Shown here one piece after another: positions 1 through 7,035 of a DNA stretch of 47,715 nt. How positions within the stretch are numbered: position 1 is the first letter of the stretch; each line of letters opens with the position of its first letter. The stretch is taken from the NCBI RefSeq assembly GCF_019396385.1, contig NZ_JAHKRN010000062.1, positions 1-47,715 of the forward strand. Reading direction: 5' to 3'. A program made the translations under genes and the position numbers. A model generated the notes under the pieces. That model did no database searches and was not told the DNA's origin. It saw only the letters and a list, made by a program, of their open reading frames with translations. This stretch comes from Nonomuraea harbinensis (GTDB lineage: Bacteria > Actinomycetota > Actinomycetes > Streptosporangiales > Streptosporangiaceae).

Positions 1-26
1 CAGGTGAGCCGGGCCCGGCTCACCTG
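1..26. terminator. Rho-independent-type hairpin after the alpha/beta hydrolase gene
   Basis: A perfect 26-nt palindrome (arms of 13 nt beginning CAGGTGAGCC) lies 10 nt downstream of the stop codon of the leftward hydrolase gene. It has almost no loop and no long U tract, as is common for actinobacterial terminators. It could act in both directions; what lies to its left is outside the window. Confidence 0.6.
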
Positions 27-36
27 CGCGCCGAGG

Positions 37-888
37 TCAGCGGGCCAGGCCGCCGAGGATGGCGGCCACCTCCGCCGGCCTGAACACGAATCCCGCGTGT
101 GACGTGTCAAGGGTGTGCACGTCGTACGGGTTGCCGGGCGTCAGCGCGTCCGCCTCGGCGATCAGCCTGTCCTGCATGGCCAGGGGGATCGACCGGTCGC
201 CGGTGAGCCGGATGTAGGAGCGGGCGATCGTGCCCCAGGTTCCGGCCTGGACGCGGGCGTCGGCCGTCATCACCGCGATCGACTCGTCCGGCTGCAGGAT
301 GTTGAGGAAGGCCAGGAACTGCTCGTCGGTGACGTCCGCCAGGGTCGCGGCCTTGAGGTCGGCGAGCAGCTTCGGGTCGGCGGTGCGGTAGTTGGCCCGG
401 CCGGCGCCCACCTCGGCCGGGTCGCCGACGTTGAACGCGGCGAGAGGCGCCATCAGGTTGTCCGCGAACTCGGGCTCCCCCATGTACGCGACGGGGTTGG
501 ACAGCCGGACGCACGACCAGGCGGAGATGTAGACGAGCCGGTCCACCAGCTCGGGGATGGCGTTGCCCACCCCCGAGATGGTGACGCCGCCGAGGCTGGC
601 GCCGACCAGCACCACCGGCCCGTGCTGGGCGGCGCGGCGCACCACGTCGGTGACCAGGTCGACGTTGTCCTGGAGCGTGACGCCCGCCAGCGTCGACGGC
701 TCGGCCGCCCACGCGTCGAGGTCCTGCGGGGCCTGGTAGGCGACGGGGTACTGCGCGTCGAGGCCGTGGCCGGGCAGGTCGACGGCGAGGCTGCGGTGGC
801 CGAGCAGCGCGAGCTCGCGCTGGATGGAGGTCCACATGAACGAGTTGGAGCCGGAACCGTGGACCAGCACGAAGGTGTTCGATGACAT
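37..888 (-). CDS. alpha/beta-fold hydrolase, 283 aa
   Basis: Probable cytoplasmic serine hydrolase or esterase of the alpha/beta fold (AB hydrolase family); the substrate cannot be told. The oxyanion-side HGSGSN motif is at residues 10-15. The nucleophile elbow GASLGG places the catalytic Ser near residue 98. An Asp in LTGD (about 231) and a His in DTSHAGF (about 264) complete the triad. No signal peptide is visible. The ATG at 888 is chosen because the strand before VLVHG starts right after it. The same frame stays open upstream to 960, but that extension has no family-like sequence. A strong palindrome follows the stop. It resembles the small plant-esterase/salicylate-esterase-like hydrolases common in actinomycetes, which is an inference from overall look only. 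Confidence 0.85.
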   Translation of the reverse strand: MSSNTFVLVHGSGSNSFMWTSIQRELALLGHRSLAVDLPGHGLDAQYPVAYQAPQDLDAWAAEPSTLAGVTLQDNVDLVTDVVRRAAQHGPVVLVGASLGGVTISGVGNAIPELVDRLVYISAWSCVRLSNPVAYMGEPEFADNLMAPLAAFNVGDPAEVGAGRANYRTADPKLLADLKAATLADVTDEQFLAFLNILQPDESIAVMTADARVQAGTWGTIARSYIRLTGDRSIPLAMQDRLIAEADALTPGNPYDVHTLDTSHAGFVFRPAEVAAILGGLAR

Positions 889-1129
889 GTTCAGTCCGTT
901 CGCGTTGAGCTGAGGCGGACGCGCGCTGTCGTACGGGCGCGCCGAGCCGCCGATGATCACGGTGGCGGCGCTGAGAGCGCGGCGACCACCGGGTGTGAGA
1001 AGCCGACGGGACGGGCGACGGGCGGCTCGCGAAACGCGACGCCACCATCAGATCGCCTCGATGGGAAACCCGTCTCAGGCAGTGCGCGAACGGATGAACT
1101 TCTCAAGCATGATCCTGACCCTACACGAG

Positions 1130-1158
1130 GAAGCCCCGCCGATCCGGGGCGGGGCTTC
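1130..1158 (-). terminator. Terminator of the Cys-rich peptide gene
   Basis: An 11-bp perfect stem (GAAGCCCCGCC with GGCGGGGCTTC) and a 7-nt loop lie 7 nt after the stop codon of the small leftward gene at 1166-1252. The stem is G+C-rich and ends in a short pyrimidine run, fitting a Rho-independent terminator. Its tight spacing supports the small gene as a real transcription unit. Confidence 0.7.
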
Positions 1159-1165
1159 TGCTCGT

Positions 1166-1252
1166 TCACTCCGTGCGCAACGTCTTCCAGTGCGACGGGG
1201 TGCCCTCGTACATCACGTCGTTGCAGTCGCAGCTTCCGCAGCCGGGGGTCAT
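1166..1252 (-). CDS. Cysteine-rich mini-protein, 28 aa, unknown function
   Basis: I do not recognise this gene. It encodes 28 residues starting MTPGCGSCDCND, with three Cys as C-x2-C-x-C at positions 5, 8 and 10, followed by an aromatic and charged tail ending LRTE. Twenty-seven of its 28 sense codons end in G or C. A good ribosome site (GAGGAGG) sits 8 nt before the ATG, and a terminator hairpin begins 7 nt after the stop. The cluster could bind a metal or iron, or be a redox-active thiol site; it could also be a peptide precursor, but no modifying enzyme is adjacent. It is divergent from the PPOX gene at 1369, with a palindrome in the shared 116-nt gap. Confidence 0.7.
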   Translation of the reverse strand: MTPGCGSCDCNDVMYEGTPSHWKTLRTE

Positions 1253-1323
1253 CGCGATGCTCCTCCTCGCCCTAAGAGATGGGGCCTTCGTACCCGCAGT
1301 GACGATCCCGGACGCTTACGTGA

Positions 1324-1338
1324 CGGTGACGGTCACCG
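1324..1338. promoter_or_regulatory. Palindromic operator candidate between divergent genes
   Basis: CGGTGAC-G-GTCACCG is an inverted repeat with 7-nt arms and one central base. It lies 31 nt upstream of the PPOX start and 72 nt upstream of the Cys-rich peptide start. Its symmetry and position fit a dimeric regulator, but no regulator gene adjoins it. Confidence 0.35.
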
Positions 1339-1368
1339 GACCACGGGCCGCCGGGGAATGCTGGGGGC

Positions 1369-1785
1369 ATGGATTCCGAGACGGCGCGGCGGATGTTCGC
1401 GGGCGCGCGGGTCGCCCGGCTGGCGACGGTGGGCGCCGAGGGCAGGCCACGCCTCGTCCCCGTCACGTTCGCCGTCCTCGGCGACCGGGTGGTGACGGCC
1501 GTCGACCACAAGCCGAAGCGGACCACCGACCTGCGGAGGCTGCGCGACATCGGCGACAACCCGAATGTCGCGCTGCTGGCCGACCATTACGAGGACGACT
1601 GGACGCGCCTGTGGTGGGTGCGGGCGGACGGCCGCGCCGCCGTCGCGCCGGACGGCCCGGAGCGGGCCGCCGCACTGGACGCGCTCGTGGCCAAGTACGA
1701 CCAGTACCGCGAGCGTCGCCCGGCGGGGCCCGTGATCCTCGTGGAGGTCACCCGCTGGTCGGGATGGCGGTACTCCGGGGGGTGA
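1369..1785 (+). CDS. PPOX-class F420-dependent oxidoreductase, TIGR03668-like, 138 aa
   Basis: Small split-barrel flavin/deazaflavin-binding protein of the pyridoxamine-5'-phosphate-oxidase-like superfamily. The N-terminal half has the typical RVARLATVGAEGRPRLVPVTF strand pattern, and the centre has the VDHKPKRTTDLRRLRDI cofactor-side segment. The RLWWVRADG region and a C-terminal W-x-GWRYSGG tail match my memory of the TIGR03668 subgroup (Mycobacterium Rv0121c-like). Such proteins use F420 or flavin to reduce small molecules; the substrate is unknown. The ATG follows a GGGGG run 1 nt away, so the start is reasonable but the ribosome site is poorly spaced. The gene ends 6 nt before the convergent remnant locus at 1792. 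Confidence 0.85.
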   Translation: MDSETARRMFAGARVARLATVGAEGRPRLVPVTFAVLGDRVVTAVDHKPKRTTDLRRLRDIGDNPNVALLADHYEDDWTRLWWVRADGRAAVAPDGPERAAALDALVAKYDQYRERRPAGPVILVEVTRWSGWRYSGG

Positions 1786-1791
1786 AAGCGC

Positions 1792-1980
1792 TCAGCCTCG
1801 CTCGCCCGGGCGGTCGACGATCACCGACGACAGCAGGGCCGTGCGCCACACCGCGCCCTTGGGCAGGGGGGAGTCGCGCAGCCAGACCGTCGCGGTGCCC
1901 AGGTAGCGGTAGGTGTCCGGGTCGAGGATGTCGTACCGGCGGACGTCGCCGCCTCCTTCCCGCCAGATGCCCAGGCCGGC
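1792..1980 (-). pseudogene. 3' remnant of a CU044_5270-family gene (companion of sigma factors)
   Basis: Reading leftward in a frame different from the adjacent sigma remnant gives about 62 residues with no start of their own. They include GIWREGG, RRYDILDPDTYRYLG and a final SSVIVDRPGERG. This resembles the C-terminus of the CU044_5270-type membrane proteins that follow ECF sigma genes in many actinomycetes (family assignment from memory). Everything upstream of this tail, including the usual N-terminal and transmembrane parts, is missing. The tail joins the sigma-factor fragment directly near 1981, so this looks like a deletion scar rather than a short gene. Confidence 0.6.
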
Positions 1981-2236
1981 TGACGAGCCGGGCGGCGATG
2001 CCGTACAGCCACGGGCGCGCGTCAGGGTGGCTCATGTCGTAGCGGTGGCGGCGACGGAAGGCGGTGAGGAAGACGTCGGAGACGATGTCGTCGGCCAGGG
2101 ACGGGCCGAGTCGCCGGGCGACGTAACGCCGCAGTGCGGGGGCATGCCGGTCGAAGAGTCCGGCGAAGACCTCCGGGGCGTGCCGCGAGCGCCGTATGAG
2201 GTCGGCGTCGGCCGTGCCAGACTCTTCGGCGATCAC
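1981..2236 (-). pseudogene. Truncated ECF RNA polymerase sigma factor (N-terminal region 2 only)
   Basis: A GTG at 2236, preceded by GGGAG 4 nt away, opens a frame with a clear ECF sigma region 2: ADLIRRS, a GLFDRHAPALRRYVARRLG helix, the SLADDIVSDVFLTAFRRR segment and RPWLYGIAARLV. Homology stops after about 85 codons, just where the linker to region 4 would begin. The frame then continues into low-quality Arg/Pro-rich sequence because the following DNA belongs to another gene in another frame. Without region 4 the product could not recognise a -35 element, so it is probably non-functional. The nearby promoter region may still be active. Confidence 0.75.
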
Positions 2237-2335
2237 CCGGTGCTCCCGTTCGCTGCGCAGTGGATTCGACGGCTTTCGCCCGTACGACCATCGCGAGTTC
2301 GCGAAAGGGAGTATGAACTACGTCACATACTTGGC

Positions 2336-2583
2336 TCAGATGCTCAGCGGCACGTGGTGGATCTCGTCGGCCGGGTGGCCGGCGCGTTCGTGGATGCGCA
2401 GGACCGCGTCCGCCGTGGGCGCCTCCGAGAGGCAGTAGATGACTCCTTCCTCCGGGTCCGCCCAGGCGTGCTCGAAGGTCACTCCACCTCGTCCTGGATC
2501 TCGACGTCGGCGGAGTGTGCCCGTTTGAGCTGGTCACCGGTGATGCCCGCCATGCCGCGGTGCATGTCGAGGAACTTCGCCAT
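2336..2583 (-). pseudogene. SCO4226-like nickel-binding protein (DUF4242) with a frameshift
   Basis: The ATG at 2583 has a strong ribosome site (GGGGAGG, 5 nt spacing) and begins MAKFLDMHRGMAGITGDQL, typical of the small ferredoxin-like nickel-binding family named after Streptomyces SCO4226. In this frame a TGA at 2479-2481 stops translation after about 34 residues. The rest of the family pattern continues intact in the +1 frame: FEHAWADPEEGVIYCLSEAP, then RIHERAGHPADEIHHVPLSI and a stop at 2336. Adding one base near 2482-2490 would restore a normal-length protein of about 82 residues. Either the gene has a recent one-base deletion or the sequence has an error here; a programmed shift is less likely. 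Confidence 0.8.
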
Positions 2584-2688
2584 CACTGCCTCCCCCAGGC
2601 AAGCTGTCTCCTCCAGCGTAGGTTCGCCCCCGCAGCCGGCACACCAAGTGGGACCCAAGAGGGCGTATCGGGCCACTCGTACGAAACA

Positions 2689-2717
2689 GCGTGCCCGGCG
2701 ACGTGGGCCGGGCACGC
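2689..2717 (-). terminator. Terminator of the S1 protease gene
   Basis: An 11-bp perfect stem (GCGTGCCCGGC with GCCGGGCACGC) and 7-nt loop begin 17 nt after the protease stop codon. Stem strength and position support transcription termination between the protease gene and the nickel-binding-protein remnant. Confidence 0.75.
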
Positions 2718-2734
2718 TGGGTTCGGGTGGGAGA

Positions 2735-3865
2735 TCAGCCGGTTCTCAAGGTGAGGCCGTAGGCCGACAGGATCTCGTTGACGGGCTGGTGGTACGTGGT
2801 CCCGCCGATGCTGCAGTTGCCGGAGCCGCCGGAGGTGACGCCCTGGGCCTGGCTGCCGGAGATGAACGAGCCGCCGGAGTCGCCCGGCTGGGCGCACGCG
2901 CTGGTGCGGGTCAGGCCGGAGACGGTGCCCTGCGCGTAGCGGACGCTGGCGTTGTGCTGCTGGATGGTGCCGCAGCGCCAGCCGGTGGTGGAGCCGGAGC
3001 GGCAGATGGACGCGCCGACCGACGCCTGCGTGGAGCCGCGGACGGTCACGAGCGCGCCGCCGGAGCCGCGCACGTACGGGGTGGGGTTGTGGCCGGGAGC
3101 GGCGACCCAGGCGTAGTCGTTGCCGGGGAAGGACGAGCCCTGGAAGGTGCCGGTCGGGTTCGTGGTGCGCGAGCCGGCGCGGCCGCAGTGTCCGGCGGTG
3201 ACGAAGCCGGGGGTGCTGCCGCGGGTGACGGAGAAGCCGACGCTGCACCGGCTGGAGCCGATGTAGAACGCGGAGCCGCCGATGATGTTCATGAACGGCT
3301 GCGGGCTCTCGGTGGAGACGGCGACCTTGACCACGCCCTTGTCGACGCCGGCCGCGGCGGCGAGCGCCTCGCCGGCTTCCTGGGTGGCGGCCAGGATGAC
3401 GACGCTGTTGGTGGTCACGTCGACGTACCAGAGGGAGGCGCCGGTCTTGCCCTTCTGGGCGGCCAGGTCGAGCTGGTCCTTCACGGAGGTCAGCTGGGCC
3501 AGGGTGCGGCCGACGACGACCGGCTGGGCGCCCTTGGCCTCGATGGCCGGGGCCTCGGCGGCGTCGGTGGTGGCGACCATGAGCTTGGAGGCGTCGGCGT
3601 TCAGCCAGGAGCCGCCGTAGGAGTCGCCTAACGAGGCGGTGAGGGTGGCCTCGGTGGCGGCGGCGCGTTGCTCGTTGGCCAGCCGGGTGACGACCTGCCG
3701 CTCGGTGAGCCCGAGGTCGCGTTCGAGCGCGTCGATCACCGACGGCGGGGTCGCCGGGTCCGCCATGGGGGCCGGGTCGGCCATGGCGGGGACGGCGAGG
3801 GGGAATGCCAGGCAGGCCACGATGGTGGCTCCTGCCAGCGCACTGCGTTTACCCAACATGCGCAC
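2735..3865 (-). CDS. Secreted S1-family serine protease, streptogrisin-like, 376 aa
   Basis: Extracellular chymotrypsin-fold endopeptidase made as a pre-pro-enzyme. Residues 1-29 form a signal peptide (KR, hydrophobic core, AMA cut site). A pro-domain of about 165 residues starts with an ERDLGLTERQVVTRL segment typical of alpha-lytic/streptogrisin proteases. The mature enzyme probably starts near IIGG (195). Catalytic His is in TAGHC (226), Asp in GNDYAW (250) and Ser in PGDSGGS (330). Cys pairs around the His and Ser fit the family disulfides. AAGGAG lies 5 nt before the ATG. The mature part is about 180 residues, the usual length. Substrate preference cannot be read securely. Transcribed alone, with its own terminator. 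Confidence 0.92.
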   Translation of the reverse strand: MRMLGKRSALAGATIVACLAFPLAVPAMADPAPMADPATPPSVIDALERDLGLTERQVVTRLANEQRAAATEATLTASLGDSYGGSWLNADASKLMVATTDAAEAPAIEAKGAQPVVVGRTLAQLTSVKDQLDLAAQKGKTGASLWYVDVTTNSVVILAATQEAGEALAAAAGVDKGVVKVAVSTESPQPFMNIIGGSAFYIGSSRCSVGFSVTRGSTPGFVTAGHCGRAGSRTTNPTGTFQGSSFPGNDYAWVAAPGHNPTPYVRGSGGALVTVRGSTQASVGASICRSGSTTGWRCGTIQQHNASVRYAQGTVSGLTRTSACAQPGDSGGSFISGSQAQGVTSGGSGNCSIGGTTYHQPVNEILSAYGLTLRTG

Positions 3866-3941
3866 TCCTTGGTGGGGGGTGCTGTCAAGTTATCGGCTGG
3901 CGCTGGCAACGACACGTCCTCAAAAAGGCCGTATTTCGGTC

Positions 3942-4511
3942 TTATGGTTCATGTCCTGAAATATCTAGACACACGGTGAACATTGCGGTCAGCCGGTCCA
4001 CGTCCGCCGGAGTGGGCGGCTCCGGGCCGAGGGCGCGGCGGACTCTGGTGATGCCGGTGAGGAGCGCCGCCGCGGTGCGCGCCCTGGCCATCGCGTCGGG
4101 GTCGTCGCCCAGGAACTCCGCGAGCGGGGTGATGATGGCCGTCCGCAGGCGCTCCCGTACGAGCTCCTGGATCTCCGGGTCGTCGGCGGAGTGGGCCAGG
4201 GCGCGCAGGATGCGGCTCTTCGGGTCGGCGTGCATGCGGCGGGCGGCGAACTCCGCGAGCCGGCGCGGCAGCCCCGCCCGGTCGCCTTCGAGGACGACCC
4301 GGATCGTCGGCTCGTCCCGCAGGACCTCGCCGAACAGGCCCGCCTTCGACCCGAAGTAACGCCCCACCAGAGCGATGTTGGCGTCCGCCGCCGAGGCGAT
4401 CATGCGTACGGTCACGCGCTCGTACCCATACTCGGCGAACAGCGCCCTGGCGGCGTCGAGCAGCCGCAGACGGGTGGCCGCACGGTCCCGGGGGCGGGCC
4501 TCAGCTCTCAT
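3942..4511 (-). CDS. TetR-family transcriptional regulator, 189 aa
   Basis: Residues about 12-58 form the TetR DNA-binding domain (RLLDAARALFAEYGYERVTV ... ANIALVGRYFGSKAGLFGEVL). The C-terminal part is a helical ligand-binding/dimer domain with a TetR_C-like EFLGDDPDAMARARTAAALLTGI stretch. It is divergent from the exporter gene, the classic layout of a repressor controlling a drug pump. A TATATT -10 box lies 7 nt before the ATG, with TTTACT 18 nt further upstream, so the message is probably leaderless. That promoter overlaps a palindrome at 4525-4536, suggesting self-repression together with repression of the pump. The ligand is unknown. Confidence 0.9.
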   Translation of the reverse strand: MRAEARPRDRAATRLRLLDAARALFAEYGYERVTVRMIASAADANIALVGRYFGSKAGLFGEVLRDEPTIRVVLEGDRAGLPRRLAEFAARRMHADPKSRILRALAHSADDPEIQELVRERLRTAIITPLAEFLGDDPDAMARARTAAALLTGITRVRRALGPEPPTPADVDRLTAMFTVCLDISGHEP

Positions 4512-4518
4512 GCCCGGG

Positions 4519-4560
4519 AATATATCGGCTTGCCGAAACACTAGTAAACAGGCGTATACT
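4519..4560. promoter_or_regulatory. Overlapping divergent promoters with a TetR operator candidate
   Basis: Leftward: -35 TTTACT (4543-4548) and -10 TATATT (4519-4524), 18-nt spacer, driving the TetR gene. Rightward: -35 TTGCCG (4530-4535) and -10 TATACT (4555-4560), 19-nt spacer, driving the exporter. The perfect inverted repeat TCGGCTTGCCGA at 4525-4536 lies inside the leftward spacer and across the rightward -35 box, so one bound repressor dimer would block both. This is inferred from position and symmetry. Confidence 0.55.
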
Positions 4561-4590
4561 TCCATGCGGAATACGAGGGGATGTGGTGAC

Positions 4591-6366
4591 TTGGCGGGCC
4601 AAGCGGCGGCCGCAAGCCCCCAGAAGCAGTACACCCACCGCGAGGTCCTCGAGGTCATGGCCGGGCTCATGCTCGCCATGCTCACCTCGATGCTGTCGAC
4701 GTCCGTGGTGGGCACGGCGCTGCCGACGATCGTGGGGGAGCTCGGCGGCCAGGACCAGTACTCGTGGGTGGCCTCGGCGACCATCCTGACGATGACGGTG
4801 TCCACACCGCTGTGGGGCAAGCTGTCCGACGTGTTCGGCCGCAAGCGGCTCTTCCAGGTGGCGCTGGCGGTGTTCGTCGGGGCGTCGCTCGCCGCGGGGC
4901 TCTCGCAGAACATGGGCCAGCTCATCGCCGGGCGCGCCCTGCAGGGCGTGGGCGCGGGCGGCCTGGGCGCGCTGGCCCAGGTCATCCTGGGCGACATCGT
5001 CTCCCCCCGCGAGCGGGGCCGCTACTCCGGCTACATGGGCGCCGTCTTCGGCGTCTCCACCGTCGCCGGGCCGCTGCTCGGCGGGTTCCTGGTCGACGCC
5101 GAGATGCTCGGCTGGCGCTGGTGCTTCTACGTGGGCGTGCCGCTCGCCGTGGTCGCCGCGGTCGTCGTGCAGAAGGTGCTCAAGCTGCCGCACGTCAAGC
5201 GCGACACCCGCATCGACATCTGGGGCGCCACCACCATCACGGCCGGCGCGACCTCGCTGATGCTGCTGCTCACCCTGGGCGGCACCCAGTTCGCGTGGAA
5301 CTCGCCGTGGACCTACGCCCTGGCCGCCGTCAGCCTCGTCTCGCTGGCCCTCGCCGTGCTCGCCGAGCGCACCGCGGGCAACCCGATCCTGCCGCCCCGG
5401 CTGTTCCGCAACCGCACGTTCATCCTGACCAGCCTCGGATCGCTCTTCGTCGGCGTGGCGATGTTCGGCGCGATGATCTACCTGCCGCAGTACCTGCAGG
5501 TCGTCCAGGGCATGAGCCCGACGGACTCCGGCCTGATGACGCTGCCCATGGTGATCACGCTGTTCCTGTCCGGCGTCATCTCCGGCAAGACCGTCACGAG
5601 GACCGGGCGGTGGAAGATCTTCCCGGTCGTCGGCATGCTGCTCGTGACCATCGGGCTGTTCCTGCTGTCGCGGCTGCACGTCGACTCCAGCCCGTGGGTC
5701 ATCGGCCTCGACATGGCGGTGCTCGGCACCGGGCTCGGCCTGACCATGCAGATGCTGATCCTGGCCGCGCAGAACGGCGCCGAGGTCCGCGACATGGCCT
5801 CCACGACCTCCGGCGTCTCGTTCTTCCGCTCGCTCGGCGGCGCCATCGGCGTGGCCGGGTTCGGCGCGATCCTGACCAACCGGCTCTACGCCGAGATGCC
5901 CGCGGGGAGCGCCAGGCCGTCGCTCGGCAGCCCCGACGAGATCCAGGCGCTGCCCGAGCCGGTCAAGCACCTCGTGCTGGAGGCGTTCACCCGCGGCCTG
6001 GAGACCGTCTTCCTCGTGGGCGTCCCGATCGCCCTGCTCGGCTTCCTCGCCGTGGTCTTCCTGAAAGAGCTGCCGCTGCGCGGCGGCGCCACTCCCCCGC
6101 CCGCCGCCCCGCCGCCCAGCAGGGACGACCTGGTGCTGGCCGGCCTGCTGCTCGAACTCGTCGCCCAGCGCGTCGAGCGCGTGAACGGCCGGCCGTCGGC
6201 GCTGCTCACGGCCGTGGCCAAGATGGCGCCGCCGGACGACCGTACCGAGAAGGAACGTGCCAGGGCCGTGGCGCGTGACGTCCTGCGCCCCACCTCGCGC
6301 GCGCTCATCGCGCAGGCGCCGCCGGCGCCCGCGAAAGATCTCGTGACAGGAGGGATCCCGCAGTGA
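4591..6366 (+). CDS. MFS drug exporter, DHA2 (14-TM, EmrB/QacA) family, about 591 aa
   Basis: Proton-driven multidrug efflux protein of the inner membrane. It shows about 14 hydrophobic segments. The motif A region GKLSDVFGRKRLF follows TM2, and LQGVGAGGLGALAQVILGDIV is the TM4-TM5 signature. A cytoplasmic tail of about 80 residues (ERVNGRPSALL to the end) is longer than usual. The start is uncertain: the ATG at 4564 is only 3 nt after the -10 box, so TTG 4591, with GAGGGG upstream, is preferred. The stop overlaps the next gene's GTG by 4 nt, so the exporter and two small membrane proteins form one operon controlled by the divergent TetR. The drug is unknown. Confidence 0.88.
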   Translation: MAGQAAAASPQKQYTHREVLEVMAGLMLAMLTSMLSTSVVGTALPTIVGELGGQDQYSWVASATILTMTVSTPLWGKLSDVFGRKRLFQVALAVFVGASLAAGLSQNMGQLIAGRALQGVGAGGLGALAQVILGDIVSPRERGRYSGYMGAVFGVSTVAGPLLGGFLVDAEMLGWRWCFYVGVPLAVVAAVVVQKVLKLPHVKRDTRIDIWGATTITAGATSLMLLLTLGGTQFAWNSPWTYALAAVSLVSLALAVLAERTAGNPILPPRLFRNRTFILTSLGSLFVGVAMFGAMIYLPQYLQVVQGMSPTDSGLMTLPMVITLFLSGVISGKTVTRTGRWKIFPVVGMLLVTIGLFLLSRLHVDSSPWVIGLDMAVLGTGLGLTMQMLILAAQNGAEVRDMASTTSGVSFFRSLGGAIGVAGFGAILTNRLYAEMPAGSARPSLGSPDEIQALPEPVKHLVLEAFTRGLETVFLVGVPIALLGFLAVVFLKELPLRGGATPPPAAPPPSRDDLVLAGLLLELVAQRVERVNGRPSALLTAVAKMAPPDDRTEKERARAVARDVLRPTSRALIAQAPPAPAKDLVTGGIPQ

Positions 6367-6767
6367 TCCGCAAGTTCGTCGGCGCCGTGCTGGCCGCGCT
6401 GGCGGCCATGGCCGGGTTCTGGCTGATGGTCGCGCCGTTCGCACTCGGCACCCAACCCGAGGGCGCGACCTGGAACTCCGCCACCACGACGGAGTTCTTC
6501 ACCGGCCTCGGCGTCGCCGCCGTCGGCCTCGCGGGCGCCGCCGCCTTCGCCGCCGCCATCCACGCCGAGCTCGCCGCGCGGGGCCTGGTGACGGTACGCG
6601 AGCGCCAGCGGGAACCGGAGCCCGCCGCCCCCCAGACCTCGTCCGCCGAGCTGGCCGCCCTGCTGGCGCCCCTGGTCGAGGCCCTGCGCGAGGACCTCGA
6701 CGCGACAGACCGCGAGCGGCGGCAGAACGGATCCACGACCCTGGTCGCGTCGGAGGACAAGCGATGA
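6363..6767 (+). CDS. Small membrane protein, 134 aa, cotranscribed with the exporter
   Basis: Not a named family I can place with confidence. It has two hydrophobic segments (about residues 6-28 and 45-68) joined by an APFALGTQPEGATWNSATTTEFF loop, then a charged cytoplasmic tail with a predicted helix (SAELAALLAPLVEALREDLDATDRERR). The loop resembles the WLxxAPFxLGYQP-type SPW-repeat membrane proteins. It starts with GTG inside the exporter's stop (GTGA overlap) and ends overlapping the next gene, so the three are translationally coupled. The downstream 80-aa protein looks like a paralogue. A role as accessory subunit of the pump is inferred from the operon only. Confidence 0.75.
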   Translation: MIRKFVGAVLAALAAMAGFWLMVAPFALGTQPEGATWNSATTTEFFTGLGVAAVGLAGAAAFAAAIHAELAARGLVTVRERQREPEPAAPQTSSAELAALLAPLVEALREDLDATDRERRQNGSTTLVASEDKR

Positions 6768-7006
6768 GGGCCAAGCTGGGCGTGACCGCGCTGGCGCTGC
6801 TGTTCCTGGCCGGGCTCTGGCTCGTCGCCGCCCCGTTCGTGGTCGGCTACCAGCCCAGGGGCACCGCGCTCACCGCCGCGACCGTGAACGACCTGTGGAT
6901 CGGCGGCGCGCTCGCCGGCGGGTCGTTCCTGGGCCTCGCCTGGTACGCGGCCGACCTGTTGCACGAGCTGACGACCCGGCGCGGCAAGCTGCGTCGTACC
7001 GGCTGA
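6764..7006 (+). CDS. Small membrane protein, 80 aa, paralogue of the preceding gene
   Basis: Two hydrophobic segments flank the loop VAAPFVVGYQPRGTALTAAT, which lines up with the loop of the upstream 134-aa protein, so the two probably arose by tandem duplication. This copy lacks the long charged tail and ends in a basic KLRRTG sequence. The ATG overlaps the previous stop (ATGA). Function is unknown; cotranscription with an exporter suggests a membrane-associated partner, but nothing in the sequence proves it. Confidence 0.75.
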   Translation: MRAKLGVTALALLFLAGLWLVAAPFVVGYQPRGTALTAATVNDLWIGGALAGGSFLGLAWYAADLLHELTTRRGKLRRTG

Positions 7007-7035
7007 CCTGCTGGAACGTGTCGTATCGTGGCGGG

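Noticed and set aside
4501..6444. Long leftward frame opposite the exporter gene
   Set aside because: Low-complexity Arg/Ala/Gly/His-rich translation typical of a shadow frame, with no motifs.
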